This document shows positions 1 through 12,586 of a DNA stretch of 64,000 nt, in pieces. The DNA lies in contig OZ234499.1 of NCBI GenBank assembly GCA_965153455.1, positions 558,001 to 622,000 of the forward strand, given 5' to 3'. Below the pieces are notes generated by a model, which worked only from the letters and a program-made list of their open reading frames with translations, was not told the origin of the DNA and made no database searches. Both the position numbers and the translations under genes were made by a program. This DNA is from Sphagnum compactum (Eukaryota; Bryophyta; Sphagnopsida; Sphagnales). How positions within the stretch are numbered: the first letter of the stretch is position 1; the number at the start of each line of letters is the position of its first letter.

Positions 1-3000
1 ACACCGTAAGGATTAAAGGATGGGAAAGACCCAACCTAATGTGCAATGTAGTGGAAAAAACATCTGAAGGCAGGTGGAAAAAAAGAATGACTAGGTGAAT
101 TAACAACTAAGCGCCAGCACCCAGTCCCACACACAACTTCAAGCATGTTCAATGCGAATTAAAAGGTAAATAAAAAAGGATGTTAATAATGGAATGGTCA
201 TGTAATCTTTCTAAAATATTCTCTTAAAAGTTATATGTGCTTCTCTCGGCCAACTATTATAAAGAGGGGACACATGTTGTAGCCCCAAGCTCTCGCACTA
301 ATGTCAAATGCGCCTAGAATGGGAATGGCCCTGAGTTGTTCGCACCAATCGCCTCCAACAAAAATGGATGAGAATCCAACAAAAACCTAGAAGCTATGAC
401 AGGGGCAACTAAGGCCCAACTCTTTAAATAAACATCTAAAATAATGAACTACGAGGAAATCAACCCTATGCCCGCACTATAAATGGGGAGAGCCACCTGT
501 TGATGGACTCAAAATGCCTCGGGGCACTCTAATGAACTCGAACGCAAAAGTTTTTCAAAAATTCCCATAAGGGTGGATAAAAGATGATGAACTTACTTTA
601 AAAACCTGGAAGAAGGGGAAACGCAAAGCAAAAAGGAAGGACTTTAGACAAAACATCAAAAGAGGATACCAAAAGCCACATGGACATCCCCTAACCTTAG
701 GAACACATCTGCATGCCAAACATCCTCGATTAAAGCCTCTTATTAAAAAAAAGGTGAAGAAGGCAAAGCCAAAAGGGATGCCAAGGATCTTGATGCCACC
801 AAGGGGGGCAACAAAACTTAACAAGGGGGACAAACTTAGGAGGTAAGCTAGATAAAGCCTAGGCTGAGCACTTGTGTAGTTGAATAGACAACCCCATAAA
901 AATCAACTAGGAAGCAAAATGATTAAAGGCATGGCATGGGTAGGGCCAAGGATATGGGTGTCATCAGCTACAAAAGGGAAATGACATGAAGGGAAAACCT
1001 CCGAAAAATAATGCGAAGCGAGAAAATGAGCGAGAGAAAAAATAGGCCTACAAGCGAATTGTCTTAACGAGTGCCCATAAAAGAAAAATGACAAAAAAGG
1101 CCATTGAGGAAGAATGATGACTCAAGTACAAAGGAACTAAAAGGCCATAAAAAAAATAAACAAAAAAAAAACATTTTTTCACAAAAATCCTTGGTATGAA
1201 TCACATTGGTTTTTTAATCAACAAGTGACAAAATTTCACCAAATTAAAAAATGCTAGTTAGTCTAAGTTATGAATTTCTTGCATTGTATGCATTAAAAAA
1301 AAAATTCAAAATTTAAGTACAATGATTTTATTGGGAATTTACTATCATGCTATGTAGGAAGAACTTATTTAAACATAATATAATTAGGAAAAAGTTAGGT
1401 CAATGCTAAATTGTGACCCAAGTATGTTGGGTAGTAACAAAATACATTGGGAGCAACAAATATCACACATGGACCAAAACAAACTTTGTATAATTCCAAA
1501 GGAGGTAATGTTTTGTGCATTGTTTAGTTTTGTGGCATTCAATTATATATGTATGTTGGAATGATTGCCCTATTCAAATGACAGAAATTGCATGCCCATT
1601 GAATGGTCAAGATATTGAAAAATGTTGTTGTAATGGACTTCACATGACCTTAAAATGTAGGAATACCAAACTTTGGGCCATTTTTGTGGGTGCATGACAA
1701 TGTTTCTAAAATGACAAATAGAACCAACAAAGTACGTGTTACAAGCATACATAATGCCCATAAATGCAATCATTTTGACCACCTCTTTTGGTGGGATATT
1801 GTAAATTGAGCCATTCCTTCACCTTGGAATTGTGAATACTCAATTTCACCCAATTCTCCCCATTGGAATCTAATGAAATAATGATTTTGTCTTTCTTTCT
1901 CTCAAGTGCACTTTGCAATTCTACATTCACCATTATTAAGGCCATTCTCCTTGTTCTCAAGACAATCATTTTCTTCAAAAAAAATTCAAATTTTTATCTT
2001 CATTAATGGGAACTTTGTAAAGGCATGCTTGAACCTGATTGAATCAATGAAAAATTGTGATGAGTAACCCATAGTCATGAAAGTGTCAATGGTATGGAAC
2101 ACAACACCAAAACCTTGAGTTTGGTCATAAATTGGATGAAATTAGAAATATATATACAAAAAGTACATTAACATTCAACGTGGGGTGAAATTTAAAAAAC
2201 CATCAATTTTTGTGATAAACTAAGTTCACTTTATCTTCACCCTCCCCTTTTCTTTCCTTTGCACCTCAATTGTTGCTACATATATTCTCATTATTCATAC
2301 ATGTAACACTACCATAATTACTTTCAAACCTTGTGCATTAAATGTAGATTTTAGCATTTCATACCTTGATTTATTAAAATTTCCTTACTTTGTTCATACC
2401 ACTAAAAGAGGGGTTTTAAGGTGAAAGGAAATTCATAGACAAGGTGAAAATAAGGTGACTTTACAAAAGACTCTAATGTTCTTGATAGTTAGTAATAAAA
2501 CATCCAAGTTTTGGACATTAATACGATGACTTTAATAACATGTTGGTAACATTAGATTTTTGTTTAATGTGTTTTGTTGCTTGTACATCACATTATAACC
2601 CACAAATTTTCAACAATTTCGAAAACTAGAAGGTGGTGCTTTTATGAATAGTGCACCTTTTGTATATTGCAAGTGACAATTAAAAAAAAGGTTGAATTGG
2701 AACAAGTTTAAATGATAAAACTACCCTATATAAATGTTTTAAAATGACATCTTGTAATTTGAATGTTTTGGTTTTGGGAAACTCCTTGTTAATCAAGATT
2801 GTTAACCTTATTAGACCTTTTGAATTTAGTTGCTTGGTAAAAACTAGGACTAGATCCAAACTGACTCACTCTATGGAACATTTTGACTTGGTTCAAAACA
2901 TTAATAAGGACATTGGGAAATGTTGAAAACATAACAAGATTGTTGGAATAAAGTATGGAACATTGGAGAGATGATGGGAGGACATTAAAAAAGTCAACAT

Positions 3001-4650
3001 TAATGGTAACGTGAACATTAGGATGAAAAACACCACCAAGAATGTTGGTAAGAACACATTACAGGGAAACAATGAGCACAATGGGAAGAGCATTGAAAAG
3101 TGAATTTCTAGTCTTTTTAATTTTTCGATCAAGATAACACCAAGAATCAGAAGGGAGATGTTGAAAAATATGCCAAATAATGCTAAAATAACAACAATAT
3201 CACTAGAACAATACTAATAATGTCCAAGAGATGCCAAGACAATGTTCAGGATGCGAAGGAAAATGTTGCGAAATGTTTCTCTTGTCATTTTAAAAACAAT
3301 TTCTATGTAGTTCCTTGACTTCTCTTTTCATTTGTTGATTACATTCTCAACATTTTCAAGAAATCTTTTTGTCATTCCCTTTGTCTCAATGTTGTCCTTG
3401 GCACTTCAAAAATAAACATAACAACAAAGGTAAAACCAAACAAAAAAATTATTTATTTTTGTAAGTTAAAAATCAATAATTTTAAAAATCAAAATCAAGG
3501 ACTAATGAGTTTTTGGTGCAATGCTTTGAATATTTTGAACTTCATAATTTTATTATTTATTTATTTATTTTCGATTTCCTTGTTTTTTAAGAAGGCATTT
3601 TCCAAGTTTTAAACATTGTTTTATGGAAAACATTTGCCACATTTCATTTTAATTTTGGGAAAAATTGTTGTTAATTATTTTACAATTCCAATATTTGTTA
3701 CAAAAATGTTGCCAATTAATTTTACATATTTTTTGGAATGATTACTAATGATGTTACATCATAAAGTTGGAAAAAAAAAGATTCATAAGGACATCCATTC
3801 TAGCAACGTTATTGTTAGGTAATATCCTACAACATGAAAATTTTGAAAAATCATTAAAAATTTGCATATATGAGACCAATAGGGTGTAAGAATATTTTAA
3901 AAATAAATTAAATTGCCTTGGTAGCCCAAAACATTGGATGAAAATATATGTAAAATATCAGCAAATTCCATTATGAAATTGTTGTACATTAAATGTTTTT
4001 AGACATTTTTTCACTTATGTGCATTAATTTTCAAATTTTGCATATTTGTATTAACTTTTCAATAGGTTTTTGTAAATGTAAGTAGATATGAAATCTATTT
4101 TTTTCAATGTGGACTTTTGCTTCAAGTATGTGGCAAATATGTTTTGACAAAAACAAAATAATTATTTTTTACGATGTTTTTGAATATAGATGATATTTAT
4201 ATTTTAACTTAGTTCAAATCCATTTCATAATGTAAAAGTAAGTTCGAACATCATGTTATCAATTTCAAATGTACTTGTTGCTTACTTTTCTTATATTAAA
4301 GTGTTTCAAATTGTGGTTTCAATTACCATAAACTCAATGGAGGAAAAAAAAAATCATAATGAAACTCAAAGAGATTTTGAATTTATTTTCTTGTATTTAT
4401 GCCAAATTTTGTTTCAGTTTGTTTGTGCCACATTTTTCCTCATTGTGAAGGGGAGGCAATCATTTTGTAACACTAATTTAATGTCCACAACTTTCAAAAA
4501 TAGTTTTAGTTTTTAATAATTTATGGAGTATGGATGCTCATATGATGGCAATAATCTAAGTAAACTTCATTTTGCAAAAAAAGTTGGGTTGGATTGATCC
4601 GTAATTGAAAAGCTTGAACAACTAGAGAAACATCAAAAATAAAATGTGCA
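1..4650. other. AT-rich intergenic DNA without a recognisable gene
   Basis: No open frame here has the length, codon pattern or motifs of a real gene. Positions 1-1140 are purine-biased on the plus strand, rich in AAGG/AAAA runs with scattered GGGG. From about 2870 to 3260 the words ACATTGG, AATGTTG and GAACATT recur irregularly, which suggests an old degenerate repeat rather than a clean tandem array. From 3400 to 4650 the DNA is extremely AT-rich with long A and T runs. I cannot assign any of it to a known element. Confidence 0.5.
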
Positions 4651-6803
4651 TGAGAAAATATTATGTTTTGTTAAGTTGATCAATTGACAATTAACATCAA
4701 GCTGAATTTTGCCAACAAAAATAGTTGGTGTGTTAAGGATTGTGAAATACTCACACAGAAACAAATGAATCATAAATGCTTCAACTTTAAGCAAACCACT
4801 AGATCAAGCTTGTTTATAGTGTTGAATGTTTGCATTTTGCTAGTGGTTGTATTGTTGGTTGACATTCCTATATGGAACCTACAATTAGAGATGTTCAAAC
4901 ACTTAGCAAATAACATATTCTAAGTCCTCAAACCCAATAATTCACAATTGCTAACCCTTTCATCATCAAAGTCTTGCATAATCTAAGACACCTTGCAATG
5001 AGAAGGTTCCTCTTGACTCCACACTTCATTAAGACACATCTAGGTTATAGACATTTGTGCCTTATGCTTAAAGCTCGTAACATTCTGTGGAAACTTGACA
5101 CCTCTATGATAAGCAATAGCACATTCATCAAGCACTAGCAGATTGTGTCACCATTCTCGAGCTTTATAATTTGTCTTCTCTTGACAAATCACAACACCTA
5201 ACATCTAGACCATGTCAAGAATTTGAATTTGGCAACACTATCAATGCTAGAGCTCAACATAAAAACTTCCATGCTAATTGTAACAACTACATTGGCATGT
5301 TCTGACAGTGCATCAAGGTAATGAATCTTGTTGGAGAGTCACTATTGTCACAACGTCCACAAAGCACAATTCCCAATGAGAGATGGGGAGAACATGTCAC
5401 ATAAGCTTCACATCAATAATCCTACTTTGAAGAATCACCATGAAGGAAAAAAAAAACCTCGATAGAACATTAATCTTGAAATCAAACATTCATGGAAACA
5501 ATGAGTGTGTGAGCAGCACAGCATTGGTCAGTGTTAATGAAATGGAATGACAACAACATGATACTACAAATTGGAAATGCATCTCTTGATTCGTAGATAT
5601 TACAAGGTCATCTCTAGCCTCCAAGTAAAGGTTTGGTTAGGGACCTAATATTCAGATTTGACAATGCAACCACCTCAATTTGTGAATGTGAATAGATACC
5701 ACGTAGGATTGTTGCATACCTTTGTCTTACAAAACCCACATTCTCCATCTTATCCATTTTCATCATCTTTCTCCTCATCATCATCAAGTTGGTCCAGAAA
5801 AGAATTTTGCCTATGCAAAACACGCACAACATCCAATTTACAACTTGAATGATGTACCTAGCTGTATTTGAAGGTGCCCACAAACCAAACATCTTTGTTT
5901 CACAATTGTGTTGTGGATGGGCGTACTTGGAGAAATTTCATAGTTTCATTAGAGGCCACTAAGTTGACCTGAGTGGGGGGGGTTACATAGGTCATTTGTG
6001 CAAACTTAACATGAAGGCCCAAAAACAAGATGGCTAAGTAGGATGGAGAAAAACTCATTTTTGTCAAATGGGTTTAGGGTAGACTAATTTAGGTAGACTA
6101 ATTTGCCTTATTGGAAGCATTCTCCTTGTAACAGAGACTGGTCTCTCCCTTGCAAAGCAAAGTATACCAGACTACTCAAGTATACTTAGCAAGGATGATG
6201 CTCTTAACCATATTCAGAGAAAACTTCTAGAGTCTAACCATTTCTGCCCTTATCCGGAAGCTTAGGGTGAAACATGAGCTCATCCATTAGTAACACATTT
6301 TTGAGTTCTTGGTAAATAATTGCAGAGAATTGAAACACTCAAAACACACAATTGGATCGCACTTACAATTGATTGCAGGATCAGGAGGGCCATGAGGTCT
6401 TTAACATCTTCAAAGGATGAGATAATTCCATTGAGAGACTAAAAAAGAGCTGTCAGCATTCCATGCAACCACTTTTTTTGGGATCCCATCCTCTATTTTC
6501 TCTTCCCCTACATCCTCCTTGTGCCAACCCTATGATGAAGAAAGATGGCAGTGATTTGCAGAGAGATTACCACAGTTGGGTGCTTTCTGTCATTAAGGTG
6601 CACAAAATGGTCTCCAGGAGCTCTGTCAGGAGCTCCAACACCCATATGTTTCACAGCTTGGATGACTAACGCACCCCATGACCCCAAAAAAAGCTGCTGA
6701 ACTGGCTGAAAAGGTTCCCTCCTACCCTGATCAATACCAATTTTCTCTCCAAAGAATGACCAGCTAAGATGGTCCCAAACTTACATGGCTACAGAGAAGC
6801 AAT
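4651..6803. other. Intergenic DNA with short broken coding-like stretches
   Basis: The base composition is more balanced than in the preceding 3 kb. Both strands between about 4690 and 5960 show several short frames interrupted by stops, which may be an eroded transposon, but none contains a motif I recognise. Positions 6000-6800 lie downstream of the BAP31-like gene and probably include its 3' untranslated region. Confidence 0.3.
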
Positions 6804-8858
6804 CTAGGAATTTTTCTTCGATTCCAAAGTGGAGTGTTTCCGATCAAAAACTGCCAATTGATTACGAAGGCTTTCATTGTCATCCATTAGCCGACTGTAT
6901 TCAAGACGGAAGCCTTCTGTTTGTTTTTCAAGTGCCCTCATGCTCACTTTAAGGACCTTAACCTCTTTCTCTTTGGAATTAGCATCCAGTTGCAAACGCT
7001 CCAACTTGTTCCGCAAATCTGATACCACATCTTTAAGTGACTTGATCTCCATTGCAGCTGCCAGCTCCTCATCTTTTGATTTTTTGGAGTTTTGTTGTTC
7101 AGATTGCAGGCGAAGATACTCTTCTTGAGCACCTACAAAAACAATGAATCTATCCTCCACTTCACAGGTTGCAAAAGAAGCAGAAGAATGGAGTGTCTGC
7201 TAACACATCCTGTTTCCCTGACCTTACCAGGGCTACTATCTCCTGCGCAACTGGCAACTCTGGCACTCACATCTTCCCCAATGACACAAAAATGTCTTAG
7301 GTTCTGACCCTTTTGCAATATCAACTAAAGTAACCCTAATCTACCTGAGTTCACTAGTATGGGTGGCACCCGATATGCTATGAAAAGAAGACTGAACACA
7401 CAACAGCTCCTCACAAGACCGTTGATAACCACTTGACATTTCAGAAGGAAAAAAGTTGTACCTTTTGCTTGTTTTTTCAGGACATCGATATTCCGAGTTA
7501 GGGCATCCACTTGCTTCAGGAAGGAATCTAAACTAGTCATCATCAGTCCAAGTAGAAGACAATACCCTGGATACACCCACAACAGCTAGAGACTCCATAA
7601 GCAACAAAAACCTTTGCAGACTCATTCAATTGATGTTGATAAAAGAAAGCCACCAGCCAGAAGATGACCATCTACACTAATATGAATCATTGAACAGGAA
7701 CTAGAGAGTTCTGCATAAACAGAATAAGTCCAATAAAGCACTCTGAGAGATGATGGTTGTGATGATATCATATGGTAGTGAAGTTATCAAACAGAGACTT
7801 AGAATTAGGGTTATGTGCTGCCTTTTTCACCCCTTGTGGTGACTATACTGGATTGAACTATCAATCCCTGATTCTTGATGGCAATTTTGCATGGGTCATA
7901 TGTTCTTTGTTTTCTTCAATAGCTTAACCACTATGCCAATGGGTGGATTCTATGGTACAGTCAATCCTTCCGGCCTGATTAGGGCAGCTGCATGCTCCAA
8001 GGAACTTGAGCCAAAATCTTAATCCTCACAGAAGGAAGGTCAGATCCTGAGTCAAACCAGATCATTGAATTCAACAGGTTTTCCTTTAAAGATTATCATT
8101 GTACAGACAGGGAGCAGAACTGTAAAGCCTAAATGTAGTAACATCATATGGAGTGCAAAGTCCTGAAACCCAATTTACAGAAAGTTCAGTTTGACAGTTT
8201 TTTAGAAAATTGGCACCTGCAAGTGGTGAGCTTCTGATGTTTACAAATGGAAGAAAATCAATAGTTTCCTTCCTCTTGATTTCAGTCCCTGAACTGAAAA
8301 AAAATTCAGGGTTTGCAGTTTTGGGTTTAAGAGTCCTTCCTCTTGATTTCAGTCCCTAAACTGAAAAAAATAATCAGGGTTTGAAAGTTAGGGTTTAAGA
8401 CTCCTTGCTCTCGATTTTGGTCCCTGAACTGAAAATATAATTCAGGGTTTGCAATTTAAGGTTTAAGATTCCTTTCTCTTGATTTTTAGTCCTGGAACTG
8501 AGAAAAAATAATTCAGGGTTTGCAATTCAGGAGAATAGGAGATTGAAGGTGAAGAGGGAAAGGATTTGGGGGTACCGATTAGTGTGATCTCGAGCAGTTG
8601 CGATCTGATGATGGATTGATCAGCTTGAGATGCACCCATTTTGGCAATGCGCTTCTGGACCCTGAACACATTGCTTATATTGGATGCGAAAAGGACCACG
8701 AAAGCAGCAGAGACGGCTTTAGCTAGGGTGGAGCCTGTTTTGCTCTTGAGAAGTCCCAGTGCCGCACGTCCAATCGCCACCATTGGCTCTATCCCACTCG
8801 AAAGCAAAAAAACCACAACAGATTCCAACACAGCCATCAAACCCAACAAGAACAACAT
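6804..8858 (-). CDS. BAP31-like ER membrane protein (B-cell receptor-associated protein 31 family)
   Basis: Three exons read on the minus strand: 8858-8576, 7566-7462 and 7132-6804, joined at GT-AG sites in phases 1 and 1, giving 238 aa. The N-terminal half is hydrophobic: residues 1-20, a second segment near 45-65, and a third encoded by exon 2 (residues ~95-113, containing GYCLLLGLMM). The C-terminal half (~130-225) is a charged, Leu-rich coiled coil, and the gene ends in SKKNS, so the last four residues KKNS fit a KKXX dilysine ER-retrieval signal. Known role of the family: a polytopic ER protein that helps export and quality control of membrane proteins. Family length (~220-250 aa), the three-helix-plus-coil layout and the C-terminal EGFRLEYSRLMDDNESLRNQ block match the plant paralogues. 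The N-terminal helices are diverged. Intron 1 holds a minisatellite. The start at 8858 is the first ATG in frame with the hydrophobic segment. Confidence 0.88.
7845..7945 (-). repeat. tRNA-derived SINE-like fragment in BAP31 intron 1
   Basis: Read on the minus strand, GGCATAGTGGTTAAGC (near 7935-7920) resembles an RNA polymerase III A box, and AGTTCAATCC (near 7861-7852) resembles a B box. The spacing of about 65-75 bases is longer than in a normal tRNA head, so this may be an old, interrupted copy. It lies inside an intron of the gene on the same strand. The call rests on the two box motifs only. Confidence 0.35.
8268..8535. repeat. Four-copy 67-bp hairpin minisatellite
   Basis: Four head-to-tail units begin near 8268, 8335, 8403 and 8471. 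Each opens with a CCTT(C/G)CTCTTGATTT-like block and contains CCCTGAA-CTGAAAA-TTCAGGG, so each can fold into a short hairpin. Each of the first three closes with a GGGTTTAAGA-type end; the second contains TTAGGGTTTAA, the plant telomere/telo-box word. The array lies in intron 1 of the BAP31-like gene, directly after exon 1. Confidence 0.9.
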
Positions 8859-10110
8859 CTTGTTTGCGCCAACCTCCTATTCTGCTACTAATACAAGAAA
8901 TGGGGATGCTGAAGAATCATTGGATCTTCTTCATTTCCAATAAATGGCACCCAACACACATTCACAGCAGCAATCCGTGGACCATTTTGGTGCCCAAAGG
9001 CCAGAAACCAAGAGTGGTGCATCTCGATATCAACGGCATCTCTCTTCACATATCCGAAGAAGCTAAAAACCAAAATCAAACTCCAACTCTCTGGTTTTCA
9101 CAAGATGTGCTAAAACATCTAGACTTGAAATCTCTTGCTCAATAGAAAAAATTCTGAGTACCCATTTCACTTAAGGATGTGATTGTGGTGCTTGAATGCT
9201 TGCTTCTTCTCGTCAATCAAATCCTGACAATTTGTATCAAACCCTACACCCAACTGGATGCTGTTATATGAGCCAGTTGTGGATGAACCTCACCTGAGTT
9301 AATGTCTGGTTTCACCTTGGTAACCCATTCTCTAAGAAGTAGGTTATATAGGGAGTAGATAGGTAGGAAAACAAGTAGGTTATATAGGTAGTAGATAGGT
9401 AGGAAAATAGGTGATTACCAGGTAAGTAGATGGTTTGTACATAGATAGGTAAGGGCTGTTTTGACCGGTGTTGGTCAGTTTTGGCTTTTTTGACCTGAGT
9501 AATGGGCTCGGCCTGGGGCCGGGTATCAATAGTCTACGAGTTGGGTATTGAGGTTTTTTTGAAAACCGACAAATAACCTACTCACCTGTTATTATTGAAT
9601 TTATAAGCTATTCAGATGACTATTCATTCAGGTAGATTATCAAAAGAAGGAATTCCACTTCCAGAACAGAAGTGGTATTGCATCAACTCCTTAAGAGCGG
9701 GAAGGATCGTATGCTTACTCAATAGGTTTATGCAGGGTAAGGAATGAGCATGAGGTTGTTGTGGAAACGAGGGCCTCATATGCAAGGTAAGAGCCGATTG
9801 CAGGACCCAAAGTCCCATAACAACCCCACGGTCACACTCAGCTATTGCCTTGTCGTAAGCCCCTTATTTTATGAAGATGTTTTAATTGAAATGAACATCA
9901 AGTTTTTACATTTGTTAATACACCATGTTTTGAAGCTGAAAGTTTTAAATTTTTAATTCCCAAATATGTAATTTTGGCCATATATTTGTACAATCATATT
10001 TCATATTGACATCTGTTTTCAATGTTCATTTTGGATGAATGATCATTCGAAAATGAATAATTGAAAATGTTGTTCATTCATTAAAAATGTAATCAAATGG
10101 ACCTATATAC
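8859..10110. other. BAP31 5' flank and dispersed TAGGTAGG-type repeats
   Basis: This holds the upstream region of the BAP31-like gene. A plus-strand frame at 8759-9145 runs from exon 1 into this flank and matches nothing I know. Between 9336 and 9470 the motif GTAGGTTATATAGG(T/G)AGTAGATAGGTAGGAAAA occurs twice, followed by a segment (9424-9466) that is nearly repeated at 19869-19907. No other gene is visible. Confidence 0.5.
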
Positions 10111-12177
10111 TACAATACCTTGGCAACTTGGACACATGTTTGTCGAGTAATTAATTAATTTTGAAATTTTCATTTTGAAAAATGGAATATTCTTGAAGAT
10201 TTAACTAGTTTCCTTCACAAACTTTATTAATTGTAATTAATTTTAAAGATTTCAACATTTCCAAAAACAATATAATTAGTGTGGAAGCTGCCAAGGTGGA
10301 ATTCTTTTAAAGAACCTGGAGCCAGCGGTTCTTTGTGCAGGGTAACACCCGAGGACTGGAGTGTTCCTGAAATAACAGGTCCTCAAGGCCCGAGGCTGAG
10401 AGCCCCTAATTTTGGGAACACCCCTGCCCGAGGGTGTTGCATGATGTAAAGCCTGCTGGTCATTCATTCATTCATTTATTATTATTATTATTTTCCCATG
10501 ATACCCAGCTGGTACCCACTCATATCACACTTAAAAAAACAACCATGGGTGTTTGAAAATAGATTGCTTGCCTCTACAAGCATTCCATTCTTTTCAAAAC
10601 ACCCGCGAGATTTTTATGCTCTAGAAAGATATTTGCAAATACCCATTAGGCGAATGCCAAGGTCTCAAATTTCAAAAACGGCCCTTGGTTAGGTTTGAGG
10701 GTTTTACGTTGCATTATTTTTTGTTAATAAAAAAGAAGTACCTAATAAATTGAAATGTAAAAATATTACGCATATGGTGCCCCCCCTCCCAATCAGCCAT
10801 GTATATAAGTTTCAAAAACATTTACAAAAATGGGTAAGGGTAGGTTATAGGTAGAGTGGCTGGTGACCGAACATTTAAGGTAGGGTTGCTCATCGTATTT
10901 GCTGGAGGGTTCCATTGTTTATGGTGTCCAAATAGAAGATGGAACCCTCCTCTTGGCATATCTATGGCACAAAATCAGCAAAAATGGACTACAGGTGAGA
11001 AAGTTACAGCCCCTAGAAGTAGGGCGGTTTGTTTTTACAAAAAATTCTCAATCGAACAGCTCATATCCTATTTTCGAACCCCTCAAAAAATCTTTAAATA
11101 TTATTCTGTTGCTTTTAGAGTTAAAAGATGATTTTGTAGAGCTCAAGATGGCGATTCTAGAGCAGTTTAAATTGCTCAATTTGCACCAAAAAAAAAATGA
11201 GAAAGTTATGCACTGATGAAGTAGGAGGGGTCAAAAGGAAGAAAAATGAAAAAAATCGTGTTTTGTAATTTTAAAAAACATACTTTCTTTTCTTTACTGC
11301 TCTGTTTTGGCTGCTCCTTTGGCTTTGCATTTCCAAGATGATTTATAGAGCTTGAGAAGGCACGCCTAGAACATTTTAAATCACTCCAAATGGAGAAGAT
11401 TTGAGAAGATCTGGCAAATTGTTCAGTGATAGACTAATGTTTGGTGGCAGGCCATCCTACCCTATGGGCTTGCAAAATTACCAATCCAAGAAAGGGTAAA
11501 AGTAAATGTGTGTCTTTTACCTGGTAAATGTAGGATAAATATCTCTTAATTTATCATATACATATAAAGGCCCATATATTTAAGGTTAAGAACTAATAAT
11601 GGTATATAAGTGTGCAAGTATGGCACATTGACAAATGGAGACAAGACAGATAATTTTGCATTTGGCATTGCAAACTTGAACAAATGAAATGGAAAACATC
11701 TTACACTTGCCAAAATAACCAAAAAATAGATGAAACCAATCAATACCTTAAGTATGATAAGAAATTGTGAAAGTAAATAGTGTGACGATCAAAAATAAAA
11801 ATGCCAAAAGAGAATATATATATTAAAACTGATCACCACCCTAATTCAAATAAAAGTCCATAACACATATTACAACAATACAACAATACATAAAATTGCT
11901 ATTGGAAAGTTTTGACATATATACCCTCTTTTTGGCAAGCCTCAAAACTACCCCTAGTACCTGGGTCCATTTCAACTCTAATCATATTATGTTCAGAAAT
12001 GTTGAAAATTTCAAAAATGACTTGTTTTCAGGGGAAAAAAAAATTCTGAAGGAAAATAAAGAATCTGATGCAATAGTTGAGAATGTATCATTTGTTGAAA
12101 TGGCATCCTCAGAATTAATTAATTAATTAATTATTCGACAAACATGTGTCACAGTGGCCAAGGTACTCTGGTATTAT
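10111..12177. mobile_element. Non-autonomous DNA element with ~55-bp terminal inverted repeats
   Basis: The left end (10111-10165) contains ACACATGTTTGTCGA followed by AATTAATTAATT. The right end (12113-12177) is its inverse: AATTAATTAATT, then TCGACAAACATGTGT and GCCAAGGTACTCTGGTATTATAA. The two ends align over about 55 bases with one 6-base gap. A third copy of the end, in right-end orientation, lies at about 18551-18590. The 2.07-kb interior has no transposase-like frame. It includes a GC-richer hairpin-forming block at 10286-10470 with AACACCC/GGGTGTT stems and an AAAGAACC...GGTTCTTT pair. Target-site duplications are not clear, so I cannot place it in a superfamily. Confidence 0.65.
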
Positions 12178-12416
12178 AATAGCATCTCCACCAAGGCCCA
12201 GTATCTGACACTGCAAAATGGTTTCTGCCAACCAAAGTTTTAGTTACTAAATTTATTTCCAAGGCCACCCATAAAATTGGAACCAGGGGGGACTGCCAGT
12301 GGGTGGGAGATCACTAATAACAACCCACTTGGACCAATTAAACTATCTATCCAATCAGAAACAGGGAACAACAGTCAATAAATACGATTTGAGTAAATAT
12401 TTTACTTCGCAAGTTA

Positions 12417-12459
12417 GCACTGACGGGTAGTAGTAAATCCTCTGGAGCACTGACGGGTA
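12417..12459 (+). promoter_or_regulatory. Direct repeat GCACTGACGGGTA upstream of translin
   Basis: The 13-base word GCACTGACGGGTA occurs at 12417-12429 and again at 12447-12459, 30 bases apart, 130-170 bases upstream of the translin start codon. A pyrimidine/GA-rich leader with (GA)n at 12535-12549 follows. A pair of identical sites at this spacing in a promoter suggests transcription-factor binding sites. The factor is unknown and the role is inferred. Confidence 0.4.
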
Positions 12460-12586
12460 TCGTGTTCGGATAATGGGTATCCAAAGTATACCCTCCGGTT
12501 TTCAGTAGAGAGCACTGTCTCTGTGCGCGAAAAAGAGAGAGAGAGAGAAGAGTGTTTTTTCTTGGGGAGCTTGTGTTGGTGTGGCG

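Noticed and set aside
5614-5892. 92-aa minus-strand frame with a Met/Arg/Lys-rich middle
   Set aside because: The composition comes from an ATC-type microsatellite (CATCATC near 5760); no conserved motif.
8759-9145. 128-aa plus-strand frame overlapping BAP31 exon 1 on the other strand
   Set aside because: The first third is antisense to a real exon, and the rest has no recognisable domain or codon pattern.
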